DNA from: Spirometra erinaceieuropaei
Taxonomy: Eukaryota > Platyhelminthes > Cestoda > Diphyllobothriidea > Diphyllobothriidae
Length of the DNA: 64,000 bases
Assembly (NCBI GenBank): GCA_902702965.1
Contig: CACRXP010000549.1
Coordinates: 88,898 to 152,897, forward strand
Direction of reading: 5' to 3'
Shown: positions 33,851-45,353 of the stretch, one piece after another
How the letters are laid out: every line of letters begins with the position of its first letter
Position numbering within the stretch: position 1 is the stretch's first letter
Notes under the pieces: model-generated
Databases searched by the model: none
The model's input: only the letters and a program-made list of their open reading frames with translations
What the model was told of the DNA's origin: nothing
Made by a program: the position numbers and the translations under genes

Positions 33851-35880
33851 ACATTCAGCCCCACATTCTGGTGCCTTCTGTCTCTTCTCGCTTCAATCTG
33901 GGATTTGACTCGACGATTGTAGCTCACATGTTGCACACACTCACCACAACACACTTTCGCGGCCTGCTCGTGAAAGTACCTCCGCAATCCATTAAGATGA
34001 TTAATCTCGTGGAGTCAAAAGTAGAAGTGTTAAAGCAAGCATCCCACCTGAGAAAGTAATTCTTCACTGTGTGTGTTTGGGCGTTTTTTCATCTGAGGGA
34101 ATTTTTCTGCAGTTGTTTCTGGGAAGAGAACCCAGTCTCATTGCAGATAGCGTGTCTGGCGGAGGTGAGAGTACGGATGACAGGTGGAGACTGTCTCTGC
34201 GCGCTTATCGCACCCTCGGATCGCAAACAATTCTGTGCGGTAAAAACTGGGGTCGAGAGGAGGACGAGATTTGGTTTCCGCTTGCTGAGATAAGAAACCC
34301 GATGACAGGGCAATTCGTCGGTAACTCACCAGAAAATAAATCTAACCTGAAGCTGGAAAGAAGCAGGATGAGAGGAAGAAGGCGAGGAGGGGGAGGGGAG
34401 GAGGAGGAAGAGGACGAACTGTTTTTTGGGTTTCCCATAGAAATACGCAACAGGAAGATACTTCCCGGTCTAGCCTTCTAAATGCGAGGAAAAATTATCT
34501 GCTCAAATCTTTGAAACACAAACTCTGTTCGGACTCCCCCCCGTATACCAAGGTGTTATGGGTATAGTTAGGAGTCTACGACTTTTACGGACACTTCATG
34601 CCCTCCAAAGTTAAGCACGCAACCGTTTGGAAGACTTTTAAGCTGAAGTTTATTTTCTCAAATGGAGCAACAATAGTGAGGGAGTTTTAGCTAGCATCCC
34701 GAATTACACCCTTAAAAGATGACAGTTTATGGGGACATTTGTGATTTTCTTCTGAATTTCCGACTTTTTCGACCGCGAGAAGTCTGCTTTAATGAAGTGG
34801 AGAGAGAAATGTATATAATCGAAACACAATGGAGGGCCAATGTGACTGAAGCACAACCAGAAATCCTTGAACTTCCAGTCCACGTAAACCAGACTAATTA
34901 AGGGCAATATTTACCCTAACAAATCAAAAAAATGGGGTTTGTAAGGCGCATAATAATGACTTTCAGATAGAAATACTACAATACGTATGCAGTAATGCAG
35001 AATCAGATGTATTGCATGGCATTTCAACTTCACGACTGCGCACGCGTGCGAGCATTTATAGACCCTTTCAAGTCCTTAACGTTCAACTTGGGCGTGGGCG
35101 TGAGAAAATAAGGGGTCGGAAATGAATCAACTCCTACGAAAAATCGGCGTGTCCATTACTATAGTAACTTTACCATGTCCAGCCTTGTTACGCACACTGG
35201 GAATCGTGTCTTGGTAAGTTGCCACCTAACGGATAAGTCTGTCCATCTCGCTCCCTCTTAACCTGACCTTTATGTCATCCTCACCTAGGCGCTTTTGCAG
35301 CCCGCCAACAGTGTAGCGGGGACCGTCCAAAATGCTAACTTACATTTATTGGCGTTTCGGTAAATCAATAAGCAGACCTTGACGGACATATCTGTTGCTA
35401 CCGGTAGTAATATCAATCAGTTGCAAGAGCAAAAGATAAACCAATATTAGATTTGAATTCGAATTGTTGAAACCCGTAAGTCGTATGCATCACATCTCGT
35501 GACGAGTAACTACCGCCAGTCGGATGATGAATAAATTGGTTAGCCCATACAGAGCTATGACAAACAGCTGTACAAGTCAACGACGCATTTGTTGCCTACT
35601 CGATCAATAAACAGATGTGTCTCCGTTGGTCGACATAAAGTTTAGATTAACCTTTGTTGCTCCAACATACACGCTGGCATGACATTTGTGGGGTGGAACC
35701 TGGAGGGCCAAGACAGGACATCACTCTGTCCGCTCACTATGGCAACGGACACAGATTGGGGTCTTGGCCAAATGCCAGACAAATTAGAGTTCCACAGACG
35801 AAAGGCGAGGCTGGCGCACAGACAAGCATGAAGGCTACATTAGCTCATGACACATACGAGATCTGCTAATTATGATAAGC
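33851..35880. other. Unassigned interval with purine-rich tract
   Basis: Contains a GGA/GAA-rich simple repeat at about 34365-34420 that gives an Arg/Gly/Glu-rich open frame (34071-34481), which I take as compositional. No gene or RNA identified in the rest. Confidence 0.4.
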
Positions 35881-36860
35881 ATAGTAGGTGGGCTAACTCA
35901 TGAAATGTTAACCGAAATTCCGAAATATATTTTCTACCCGAAAAGATCAATTAAGTAATGTTGTAAAACTAATCATCATGCAGAATAATTCTATAATAAT
36001 TCAGGTACCGCAGGATACCGGTTTTCGAACGAAAATTTTTCTGACTGCGTGCAAAAATCACCGTCTGTAAAAAATGGCTAATTATGTAACTTTTTATTTT
36101 CGAGGCCTTTAAAAATTAAATTATATTTCATGAAAAACAGGCATAAAGATATCAATTATTCTGCTCATTTGGTAAGAAATCATGTATTCTTCCAACGTAA
36201 AACTAGAAAGATGGATATAATTCGGTGTTAAAAAAGCTTCTAGCTATGGGATTTTTAGTACTGTGAAATGGCCGTTCATGAAAAGTCATGTCTCCGCATT
36301 TGTGAATGTGACTTGTAAAGCTAACAATGTGACTCAAATCCACTGCTAAAGTTTATGAACCCCGTATAGTCTCCTCTTAATATCGTAGAGAAATGTATGG
36401 TTTTCCGTACGCGGAAAATATACAACTTGTAGTTTGGAAACCTCGAATGCAAGTGTAATGACGGGCCGGATTCAAAATTATCCGGCAAATGTAGTTTTTG
36501 AAAACCGAATTATACCCTTTCTTTGAGTAGAAAATTGGAAGACGTCAGTTCCTACCGAGTGAGCAAAAAAATGAATATGTTGGTGCATGTTTTCTATGAA
36601 ATATAGTTGAATTTTTAAGGGGCATCTAACATCAATGAATAGAAAACATGCTATATGAGTAGTCATTTTTTACAAAGTGTAGTTTTTGCATGCGGCCGGA
36701 AAGATGCTTGTCCGAAAGCCAGCATTCCGCGGTAACTGAATTATCGTAGAATTATGTTGCATGATGATTAATTTTAAAAACCCACTTAAGTAATCTTTTC
36801 GAAGCGAAGGTACATTTCAGAATTTTGGTTAACATTTAAGGAGTTAGCACACCCACTGTG
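35881..36860 (-). mobile_element. Palindromic element E3
   Basis: A full-length copy (about 980 bases). Left terminus ATAGTAGGTGGGCTAACTCA then TGAAATGTTAACCGAAATTC. Right terminus is the inverse (TTCAGAATTTTGGTTAACAT ... GAGTTAGCACACCCACTGT). The arms (about 370 bases) pair: AAAATTAAATTATATTTCAT near 36110 with ATGAAATATAGTTGAATTTT near 36597. The centre reads in reverse compared with E6 (GTATGGTTTTCCGTACGCGG). No protein. Confidence 0.9.
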
Positions 36861-37602
36861 CATCTTCTATCGTTTCCGCGCGCACTTCTGCTAGGTGTTA
36901 AACGAAGGTTTAATGCTACGTCCGCTGCCATGTCAAATCTCACCAGTATTTTCCGACGGGTTGGGAAAGGGAGGAAAGAGCGTGACTGCATTGAGACATG
37001 CCCTTGCTCATAACTTCTTGGCACATTCCCCGCTTCTTATAAGTCTGACATGCCTTCAACTCTCATTCCCCGCTAAAAATTGCGGCGTGGAGGGTTTCCA
37101 GCTGCCGGAATAGCAAAGTCTGCTTTTAAGCCGGTAGTCTGCCAGCAATACCTCATTTATGCGGTGACTTTTGTTGCAAATCTCATACCCGTCTAGTAAC
37201 TGAGCTCATACGACCCGCGGGAGACGACTGATATGTGCCATGTCCATCACTTCACCCTATTCCTTCCCCAGTGAGACAACTCGATTAGGCCTCCGAGAGA
37301 GACTGCGGTAAATGCACCTGAGAGTCCGCCCTTAATTTGTCTGTCGAGGTGTAGCGTCTACAACGTGGTATTCCACTAAATCTGACGACCAGGCCTTTTA
37401 TTTGGAAAGCCTCCTGGTGGCCAACCTCGCGTCTTAACATTCGGTGACCCCGACGTTGCTTGCTCGTGCGACTTTTTGACTTCAAAAGCCCACCATAAGC
37501 GAATGAATATGCTAACGAACGTACAAGAAGTCGTCCTAGAGTAGCGCCGCACCCTCAGTGGTGCCTTTTTACAGCAGCCTTCTTGGATAACAGGCATGAA
37601 GT
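36861..37602. other. Unassigned interval
   Basis: No gene or repeat recognised between palindromic element E3 and the SINE. Confidence 0.4.
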
Positions 37603-37642
37603 CAGAATGATATTACCGACAAAGACAAGGGAGACTGGAATG
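37603..37642. repeat. 40-base direct repeat, left copy
   Basis: Identical to 37915-37954 (starts CAGAATGATATTACCGACAA). It overlaps the SINE tail, so it is either a long target duplication plus tail or a partial second SINE end. Confidence 0.9.
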
Positions 37643-37914
37643 GCCATTTCTGGCTTATTAGCCGTCGTCAGCCAGCCATACCCAAGCCCAAAGTGTGGGA
37701 CACCCGAGCCTCGAACTCGCGACCTGCTGGTTTAGAAGTCAACGCCTCTACTCACCGGGCCACGAGCCCGTTGCCTTCTCGGTTTTCGATAGGGAATATA
37801 CAATGTTAGGGGGCGCTCACCGATCGTTCATACGGAACTCACTCGTTCCGTTGTGCCTTAAGGACTCTCTCTCGAGCCCAACCAGCAGCCGCACAGCGGC
37901 GCATGATATATAGG
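37617..37914 (-). mobile_element. tRNA-derived SINE copy S2
   Basis: About 298 bases. On the minus strand the head has an A box (GTGGCCCGGTGAGTAGAGG) and a good B box (GAGTTCGAGGCTC). This is a tRNA-like RNA polymerase III promoter, including the anticodon-arm-like CTTCTAAACCAG. The body ends with GGCTGACGACGGCTAATAAG, CC, AGAAATGGCCATTCCAGTC and CCCTTGTCTTTGTC. A 40-base direct repeat (37603-37642 and 37915-37954) flanks it. Transposition would depend on a LINE enzyme; the tail does not resemble the CR1 tails here. Confidence 0.8.
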
Positions 37915-37954
37915 CAGAATGATATTACCGACAAAGACAAGGGAGACTGGAATG
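37915..37954. repeat. 40-base direct repeat, right copy
   Basis: Identical to 37603-37642. It sits immediately outside the SINE head. Confidence 0.9.
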
Positions 37955-38351
37955 AAGTCATTTCTTAGTATAAGGGTTCATGCGGAGGTGGGGACCAGTT
38001 CGTGTTTGGCATTTGCTGAGGAGTCAGTCAGTTTTCTTGGTCACTGCAGTGCCTCCATTTCGAATCGTATTATTTCTAACTTACTAGTTGCATTTGAAGG
38101 ACAAATAAGAAGAAAATAATACATATGTTTCGCAAACTTGTGAAATTACAATCGACTGCCTAAGTCACTATTGCAATCTCAAGCCAGTGAAAGTTCTTAT
38201 CGCCTGCGATGGATAAAATATCAATTGAGCTGTGGACTATCAGTCAGTGAAAACCCGATTAACATCCCAGGTCTTCTCAAATTGATGTCGAGGTATGATC
38301 GTCCCCCGCTGAGAGGTACATCGAAAATCTTATTTGAAATATCAGAATGCG
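37955..38351. other. Unassigned interval
   Basis: Nothing recognisable. It ends where palindromic element E4 begins. Confidence 0.4.
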
Positions 38352-39502
38352 CAGTCGATGAATTGTTTACCGAATTTTGAATTTATTTTCCTTTCTCAAA
38401 GGTTGCCTAAGTGAAGTTCCTATGTTAATTAACGCGTCGCAGGGTACCGAGATATTCAGGTCACGTAAGAATGCCGGCTTTTGAACGAGCTCCTTATCGA
38501 CCGCCTGCATAAGCTGAATTCCGCGGAAAATGGTTAACTAGGTAGCATGAATTTTCCCCATCGATTTTCTGTGCCCGTATAAACTCAAGTATATTTTGCA
38601 GAAAGCACGAACATTATGCCCTTTCTTTTACTCATTTAAAAGCAAATAAGGTCCTCTTCACATTTTATACTTGAATAATGATTATGTGGCAGTTTTAAAT
38701 ATATCTAATTATAAGATTTTTCAGGAGTGTCAACGTCCAATAACACAGCATCGCACCAGCATATTTGTCAATGCTACCTATAAAGTGGACAACGTAGGCC
38801 ACATCCATTGCAATATTTTATAAGCCCTGAATGTCCTCTTCATAATAGCACGTCGAAATGTGCGATTTTTCTCACACAAAAGTATGCAGCTTACAGATCG
38901 CAATTCCTGAATTCAAGAGTAACGACAGGTCAGTTTCAGAATTTTCCGGGCATTGAGAAAGTTCTTTAAAACCGCAAGACACTCTTTCTTCGAGTATAAA
39001 ATTTGAAGAAGACGTGTTTTTCGACCAAACAAGCAAATGAGCATATATTTCTAGCTTATTATTTTTGTTATATTTGTTATATATTTATTATATATTGGAA
39101 GGTAGGCATCCCAAGAAATATAATTTGAAGGCAGAGGCGTTCTTTGGGAAAAGGTACTTTATTGCGTGAATTTTCGACGCCGGTTCCCCAGGTCGTCGTC
39201 AGACGCAGACTGAAAGTAAATGTGCCGAAAACATCTGTTATATATATATATATTTGTTATATATTATGTTATATTTAAATTTTTAAGGGTGACAAAAATT
39301 AATGGAAATAATTGGTGTTACTTAAGTAGTTGTCTTTGCGAATTTGAATTTTTGCAGGAGGTCAGTGAGGATCCCATTCAAAAGTGAATGGAATATGCTA
39401 ACATTATGCGGAACAATAATTGATATGACAACCCTACTTAAGTAATCTTTCCTAATTGAAAGCACATTCCGGAATTTCAGTCACCATTTCCCAAGATAGA
39501 TG
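38352..39502 (-). mobile_element. Palindromic element E4 with internal insertion
   Basis: Worn left terminus (GATGAATTGTTTACCGAATT), left arm (ATGCCGGCTTTTGAACGAGC), centre, and right terminus (CATTCCGGAATTTCAGTCAC). It is about 170 bases longer than its sisters because of an insertion in the right arm at about 39060-39285, bounded by TTATAT-type repeats. Confidence 0.75.
39060..39285 (-). repeat. Insertion in E4 with Penelope-tail-like motif
   Basis: The insert lies between TA-rich runs (TTGTTATATATTTATTATAT and TATATATATATATTTG). On the minus strand it carries TCTGACGACGACC, a short loop, and GGCGTCGAAAATTC, the same CTGACGA...GAAA layout found at the Penelope-like tails here. It is probably a 3' fragment of such an element. 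Confidence 0.4.
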
Positions 39503-39939
39503 CCATGGAGTATTTGAGAAAGACTAGACCCCGTTCAGCAAAGCAAGCTCGGCCTGCTTAGTCCATTCTACGATTCTAGTTTCAGGTAGCCCTTATTTTC
39601 ATTCGACGCCGACATTTTTTTACTAATGATTGGTTAGAAAGTTCCACAGAAAACATACTTCGCACACAAAATGACATTTTCCGGAGGGGCTACACGAATA
39701 AATAAATTGTGCAACATTTGACGTGACCGACAATGATCATAAAAAATTCGCCATAATTTCTCATGTATTAGGCCACAAACCGTACGTTCATTCGGCTTTT
39801 TTTTCTTTAGGCAGACCACATTACAGAAGGCCATTGTGCCGGTTGTTAGAGCTATCATTTTTGATTGGTTGTTAGTTTACAGGGTAGTCTGCGCGATGTT
39901 TATGCACAACCTACGTCTTCCACTCTTACGGAAGTCTAG
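39503..39939. other. Unassigned interval
   Basis: A minus-strand open frame (39858-39634, 74 codons, with KKKKPNERTVCGLIHEKLWR) has no known match. Otherwise nothing. Confidence 0.35.
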
Positions 39940-41065
39940 TTAGGATTGGGATCATGCTGCCGCTATGTGGATGATATCTTTGAGATTGCCACAGCAGAAA
40001 CTGACGTAGATGCCCTTTTAAACGCTGTAAATCAGGCACAACCCTCTATTAAATTCTCGTTGGAGATCGAAACGACTGTTTCGCTCCCTTTCTTAGATGC
40101 TCTTCAAAGCAGGAAACCTGACGGGAGTGTCCGATGAAGTGTCAACCGGAAGAAAACCGGGCATGGACAATATACATACTTCGCTAGTTTCATAGCCCTA
40201 CAAAAAAACGAAATCCTGTCCGATATTTGGCACAAACAGTTAGAAAAATTTGCTCAAGAGGAGAAACTTAGAAAAATGAAGGACTTCCTTCGTTAAAACG
40301 GGTATCCTGACAGGTTCATTGCAAAGAACATTGCCGAAAGACCGGTCAAACCCATCACACCGACCGCTGAAAAGAAAACTTTGCTCCTCAAAGTCCCTTT
40401 TCAAGGGGACGCTGCGAGTGAACTCCTAAAGAGACGCCTTGATCAAGCTGTTTTGCGAACCTTCCCAGCGGCTAGGGTTCACGTATCCTTCCCTACTAAC
40501 CCTATTTTGCGCGGAGAAGGTAAGGATAAATTGGCACCCAAGACCACTTCAGTGTGCGTCTATTCCTTCACTTGCTCCTGTGGAGCAGGTTATATTGGTC
40601 GCACGAGTCGGCGCTTATCCAAGAGAATACCGGAACACCTCCCAGCATGACTGGGAAAAGGTGAAACCAGGAGCATAAGCAGCGCCGTTCTCGCGCATGC
40701 TGTCAATTCCGTACATCATGTAGACTCTAATGAAGCGTTTCGTGTAATCTACAAGGTTCCATCGAGCTATCCTAAACCGCTGGAACAGCGCCTGTTAGCA
40801 ACAGCGGAGGCGGCCGCCATCAGCTTGCGAAAACCAATCTTGTGCGCACTGGAGAACCACGTTCAGGCTCCGCGCCTACAGTGGTCGAAGGTGGACAGTT
40901 CTGGCTGCTATTACCCCCCCCCCCCTACCTCTCCACATTCCACACCCGCCTGTGTTTTAATGCGAACTTTTATCGATTTCTCTTATCGCTAACATGTTCT
41001 TGCTTCTACCCGTTTCCATATGACTGTACTGGCCCGACGATGAGAATTTATTGAAAGCTACGTAT
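39940..41065 (+). pseudogene. Penelope-like element P3, 5'-truncated
   Basis: Starts inside the RT at motif C: CRYVDDIFEIATAETDVDAL (YVDD near 39967), then SIKFSLEIETTVSLPFLDAL. After a TGA (40136) and frame changes it gives KNGYPDRFIAKNIAERP, GDAASELLKRRLDQAVLRTF, VCVYSFTCSCGAGYIGRTSR (GIY-YIG, about 40555-40612) and VLAHAVNSVHHVD then FRVIYKVPSSYPKPL. Stops after EHLPA and at the frame breaks make it dead. A poly-C run (40912-40925) and a tail with CTGTACTGGCCCGACGATGA follow. Only the last third of the element is present. Confidence 0.85.
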
Positions 41066-43112
41066 GCTCGCCACCTTGTCTTCTGATTACTGCTATGCAA
41101 ATTTCCGCAACACCAAAATTTTGGCTGCGTGTTATCTGTGGCACCGCCAACATCAGGCCAAGTCCGGATTTTTAAAACAAGACGGAATAATATCAGGATG
41201 ATGGACTTATAGTAAACAGAAGTCTGAGATGCTGCCGGCGGCGACAGTGACCGGTGGCGAGGCCACGGTGAGTGCGAACGGCGGAAAGTAGCGCTGCGAA
41301 GAGGGGGAAAGTGAGACTGGGGTGTCAGCTGCTTCCGTAGCTTCACAGGCGCGCCCGGGCGTCTTTTGGCCAGGTGATATGGGTCGCATTACTCCGTGGG
41401 TGGTGCGTCTAGTGACCAAGGGGACGCTTGTTTATGCACGTCACCATCGTCTGTGACTGTTCGAATTTTCGCGTGTAAACTGAAGTAAGGTCAGCGTGTC
41501 TGAAACCGGCCGCAAGAGTGGTGGATGACCTTGACGCGGTCGGACAGTCAACAGAGACGTCGAGCATTGTAGTGATGGCTGTCAGTTTCAAGGCCGAAGA
41601 GCCTGATAGGTGGAAAGATCGACAGTTTAATCGCCGATCAGAGGTTTAGGACGCAGGTAGCTATCAATACTATTTATAACGACTCCCACAGGCAAGTTAC
41701 AGTTAGTGACCTAACTCATGAAATGTGTCGAAATTTACGAATGATTGCCAATCACTCGCAAACCGACACTATTTCATGAGTCCGATTTCTATGTTAAATA
41801 AGTAAAAGTTTAAAAGAATTAAAAACATAAAAGAAATATTAAAGGCTGTGTTGCGTTGTTTATAAATGTTGATTTATTTTGAAAAGCGCAATGTCCCGAA
41901 AAGGTAAGAAATGGCTCTAATTAAGGAGAGTTCGTTTTTGGATGTAGAGAATGTATTCTCATACCAAAAACATAGTAAATATGGATGTAGACATAAAATA
42001 ACGTCTCATGACAGTGTTTTGGTGAAGTTTACATCTAACTGTCGTTTAATAAGTACTGTGATTTCATATATGACTGTTTGTCAACTGCCCACATTCTGAT
42101 TGTAGATTCCAAAACAGTTTTCCAGTGTTTCGTTTTTAATTTTATTTCTTTGATGTAAACGAGATGGTGTTCAACAAGAGAAGCTACATTTTGCTGGATT
42201 ACACCGATGGGGACGTCGTTGGAACAAAAGTTTTCATAAGGTGACATGCCATGAGGCCGGTCGGTGCCTAATAAATTTAAATAGAACTGACAGGCGTGAT
42301 CGTAAACACAATATTTTCTGTTTATAGGGAGAACTTTTCTTCTGTTAAATTAATTTACACTTCTTGTCCGATTTGGATTACGTTAAGTTTCAGATGGGTC
42401 TCGGAATATTGCTGAATACTTCATGATTTTCAGTGTTTTCACCCGATCTTCCATAAAGACAGATTCTGAATCACCTGTCTGTTGAACAGTCTAAAATAAG
42501 ATTATTCTTGAAGGCATTTACCAAATCAGTGAGTGTTCGGGCGCTCCTATCCACGAATATGGTCGTTTGGGTCACATGTGAAGACTCAATCAAACATCAA
42601 ACTTCATCTTCGAGAAAAATGTCTGTCCACAACAAAAGTCAGCGACGAATATGTCTTCGATAAATAAGAAAACTTTTCAATTTAACTTGCCTCTTTTAGA
42701 AGTGCTTTATTACTGCACTCAGTTGACGGATCTCTGTGTACTTGGCATTTTTGCTCAGCTAGCCCAAGTAAAAATTTGACACTTTTGGCCGTTTCTTTCA
42801 CGTTCCTTAGAAATACGAATATTTTTCTACCGTGAACATATGTTTGCGGTCAATTTCATGTCGGGGACAGCGTTTCACGTCTTTAGACAGCCAGTTTGTG
42901 CATGCGTATTCGCGACCACAATCTTGATGCGGTCTAAACTGCGTAGTCAATGTGATCAGACAAACCTCAGCCACCTGCAATACGGAACCAGCGATAATAG
43001 GAGTTTTTACAGGTGGAACTGGGGAACGCACAGGCGACGAGGTCAAGTAGTATGCAAAGAAAAGCTTTTGGGAATGCGAGTTTGTACTTTGAATGGTTGC
43101 GAGATAGTCGTG
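41066..43112. other. Unassigned interval with one mini-palindrome
   Basis: No gene found. It holds the short E-family remnant at 41705-41785, listed separately. Weak open frames on both strands have no family signals. Confidence 0.4.
41705..41785. repeat. Mini-palindrome from E-family termini
   Basis: GTGACCTAACTCATGAAATG, then TGTCGAAATTTACG, then after about 30 bases the inverse CTATTTCATGAGTCCG. It looks like the two E-family ends joined with nearly everything between them deleted. Confidence 0.5.
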
Positions 43113-43250
43113 TTAACCCCTAACATTAACCCTGCGCCCTAACTATAATCCTCTAATCCTAAGCCCTTACCCCTAACCCTAACCTTTAACCCTCACACCC
43201 AACCCCAACCCCTAACCCCTTACCATAACCCTTTACCCCAACCCCAGCAG
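43113..43250. repeat. Degenerate interstitial telomere-like repeat
   Basis: About 140 bases of imperfect CCCTAA/CCCCTAAC units on the plus strand (TAACCCCTAACATTAACCCT, CCCTTACCCCTAACCCTAAC, and so on). The TTAGGG-type repeat is the common animal telomere repeat. The many single-base changes show it is old and not an active chromosome end. Confidence 0.8.
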
Positions 43251-44445
43251 TATTTTTTCCATCAGGTGGGGATACCAAACCCTATCTTACCGGTAATTTT
43301 GTCCTTGATCCATCTGACGCTTTTGAGTATGCTACCATTCAGCAATTTTGCCGACAGAGAATTTGGGAAAATTGTCGTCTTTCGCCTGTGGCGTCTTGTG
43401 CGTTGTGGGATGTGAGAAGGCCCTGATAAGGATCTCTTGTCCGCCATCTGCCGGTATGAATGAAGCCGGCAGTTGGTAAAGTCTCTCCTGCAAACATTTC
43501 GAAAGAATGGCTTACATTCATTCAGGTCATTTCAGTGGGTTTTCCCACACAACTGCGTTTGTGCACCACCGGATTGTTGCTGTGACAACACAGGATAGGT
43601 TCTGCATTTCTAGCCCCTTTCAGTGGGCTGCGGTGTGCGGTTCGAAATTTAATTTACGTGTGCAATGGGCGTCAGTGAAGGGAAACTGTTAGCTACCCTC
43701 TGTCGAACATGAACTGCTAATGTTTAGTCACGTTCGAAAGCCCGACTATGTCTGATGTGGTGTCCGCAGGCAGTTACCAGAAGGTTGCCTCTTATATCTC
43801 TTACGTAATGCAAGCTTCTCATATTGCTGATGACAGTCATATTTAGAAAGACTCCGGCAAACCATATTATTCGTCCTTGAACCGTTTATGTGGCAGAAAA
43901 TCCCTAAGTGAATCTGGTACATTGGAGAATGTGGCATGAATTCTCCCTCTGACCTCTGTCGTGCGGTCACCGATTCCTTGAGCTAAGTTGAGCACCAACG
44001 AAATAGAAGTTGGGAATTGAAGTCTTCTCGGCCACTGCTGTAAGCCGGAACAAAAACGGCAACCAGCGCTTCTTTTTCGGTAAATCTTTCAGTATATGCT
44101 AACGTACGTCACCACTTGGGGAAGCCTTAAAGCATAGTTCGCCTCAATCGAAATTGAAATTTATGAGGTAATCGCATGACCTGTAGGAGTAAAGTAAACT
44201 CTCCGGCTGCTATTTCAAGTGGATTCATAAGAAAAGCTCTGGAGATCTTGGATGCCACCGTGATACAAGCGGACTGAGTTATGGGTTTTCAGTTCCCCAG
44301 AGTGAGTCAGTGAACTCTGGCTTGCAATTTGTCATAGTCGAATTATTGGCCTCAGCAATTTTGAAAGAGCGAACTTTGGGAGATTCCGCAATGTTGGCGC
44401 CATTGGTAAGAGCCGGGGAAGTGAGTGAATTCGACGAACCTGCAA
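43251..44445. other. Unassigned interval
   Basis: No gene, RNA or named repeat seen between the telomere-like tract and palindromic element E5. Confidence 0.4.
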
Positions 44446-45189
44446 TTGTTGGCTCAACTCGTGAGATGTTGATCAAAGTCCCGGAATGTGGTCTCGATTA
44501 GGAAGGATTACTTAAGTGTGGTTGTGATATTGATTATTATGTAGCATAATTTCAAGATATTACAGTTACGACAGAATGCCAGTCTCTGAATGAGCTTCTT
44601 CCTGACTGTCTACAGAAAGTACAGTCGGTAAAAAGTATTAACTTAGGTAGCATAAATCTTCCTATTGAATTTCAATGCTCATTAGCCTTCTTGTACTTAT
44701 CCGCAGCAACTTGCGTTTATTTCAAATTTTATATTTGGAGAAAAAGTATATTTCGATTTTAAATGTTCACACTTATGAGATCTTTGAGGAGGTGAGATGT
44801 TCTTTCATACGGTATCGTATTTGTTTGTCCATTAATGCCGTTTATGAAGCATACAACGGCTCACATCATTGCACATGCTTGAGCCCCGTATGGTATCGTC
44901 TTAATGGTGCATAGAAATATAAGATCTCCCGCATACGGAAAGTACTCATCACTAGCTTGGGATCTCTAATCGTCGGCTTATCTGCAGACTAGGTTGAAAA
45001 TTATTTGAAAGTTAAAAAATTCTTGGAAGCCAATAGACGCTCTTTCTTCAGATTTGAGGTTAGAAGAGGACGTAACTTCTGGCAAGTGAGTATAAAAAGA
45101 ATATAGTGAACTCGCCCAAACAATCCTTTCCAATCGAAAATCTGTTTCAGATTTCGGTCAACGTTTAATAAGATTCACCAGCTACCGTA
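44446..45189 (-). mobile_element. Palindromic element E5, internally deleted
   Basis: Left terminus GGCTCAACTCGTGAGATGTT, left arm with TTACTTAAGTGTGG, and a reverse-oriented centre (CCCGCATACGGAAAGTACTC). The right arm is cut short: it jumps from GAGTATAAAAAGAATAT to CAATCCTTTCCAATCG and ends CAACGTTTAATAAGATTCAC. About 180 bases of the right arm are missing. Confidence 0.8.
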
Positions 45190-45353
45190 TCATTGAACTC
45201 CCTGCCAAAGGAAACCGGCTTAAGCCCTGGACGAGAGTAGTGGGCGGTCTTTCTCGGGAGGACACATTCGCTAAAACGTGAGGTTTGTCGGTCTGACGTT
45301 TCGGATCCTTGTTCAGACAAGTCATCAGGGACAGTCTGTTCTATAACCCTACC
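45190..45353 (-). repeat. Penelope-tail-like fragment with hammerhead-like motif
   Basis: On the minus strand: CCTGATGA, a perfect hairpin CTTGTCTGAACAAG, then GATCCGAAACGTCAG (45293-45328). The order CTGATGA, stem, CGAAAC, GTC is that of a hammerhead ribozyme core, and such ribozymes are known in Penelope-like termini. An extra GATC between hairpin and GAAA means it does not fit the canonical core exactly. The left part (45190-45245) resembles 46391-46450. Confidence 0.45.

Noticed and set aside
33839..33900. Possible later TMEM231 exon (PTFWCLLSLLASIWDL)
   Set aside because: It only loosely recalls the second membrane region, lies in the G+C-rich block and has no fitting splice sites.
34071..34481. 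Open frame with Arg/Gly/Glu-rich region as a gene
   Set aside because: The charged region comes from a GGA/GAA simple repeat, and the rest has no recognisable domain or splice context.
37655..37800. SINE head as a genuine tRNA gene
   Set aside because: A and B boxes are present but no complete cloverleaf with paired acceptor stem can be drawn, and a second diverged copy shows it is a repeat.
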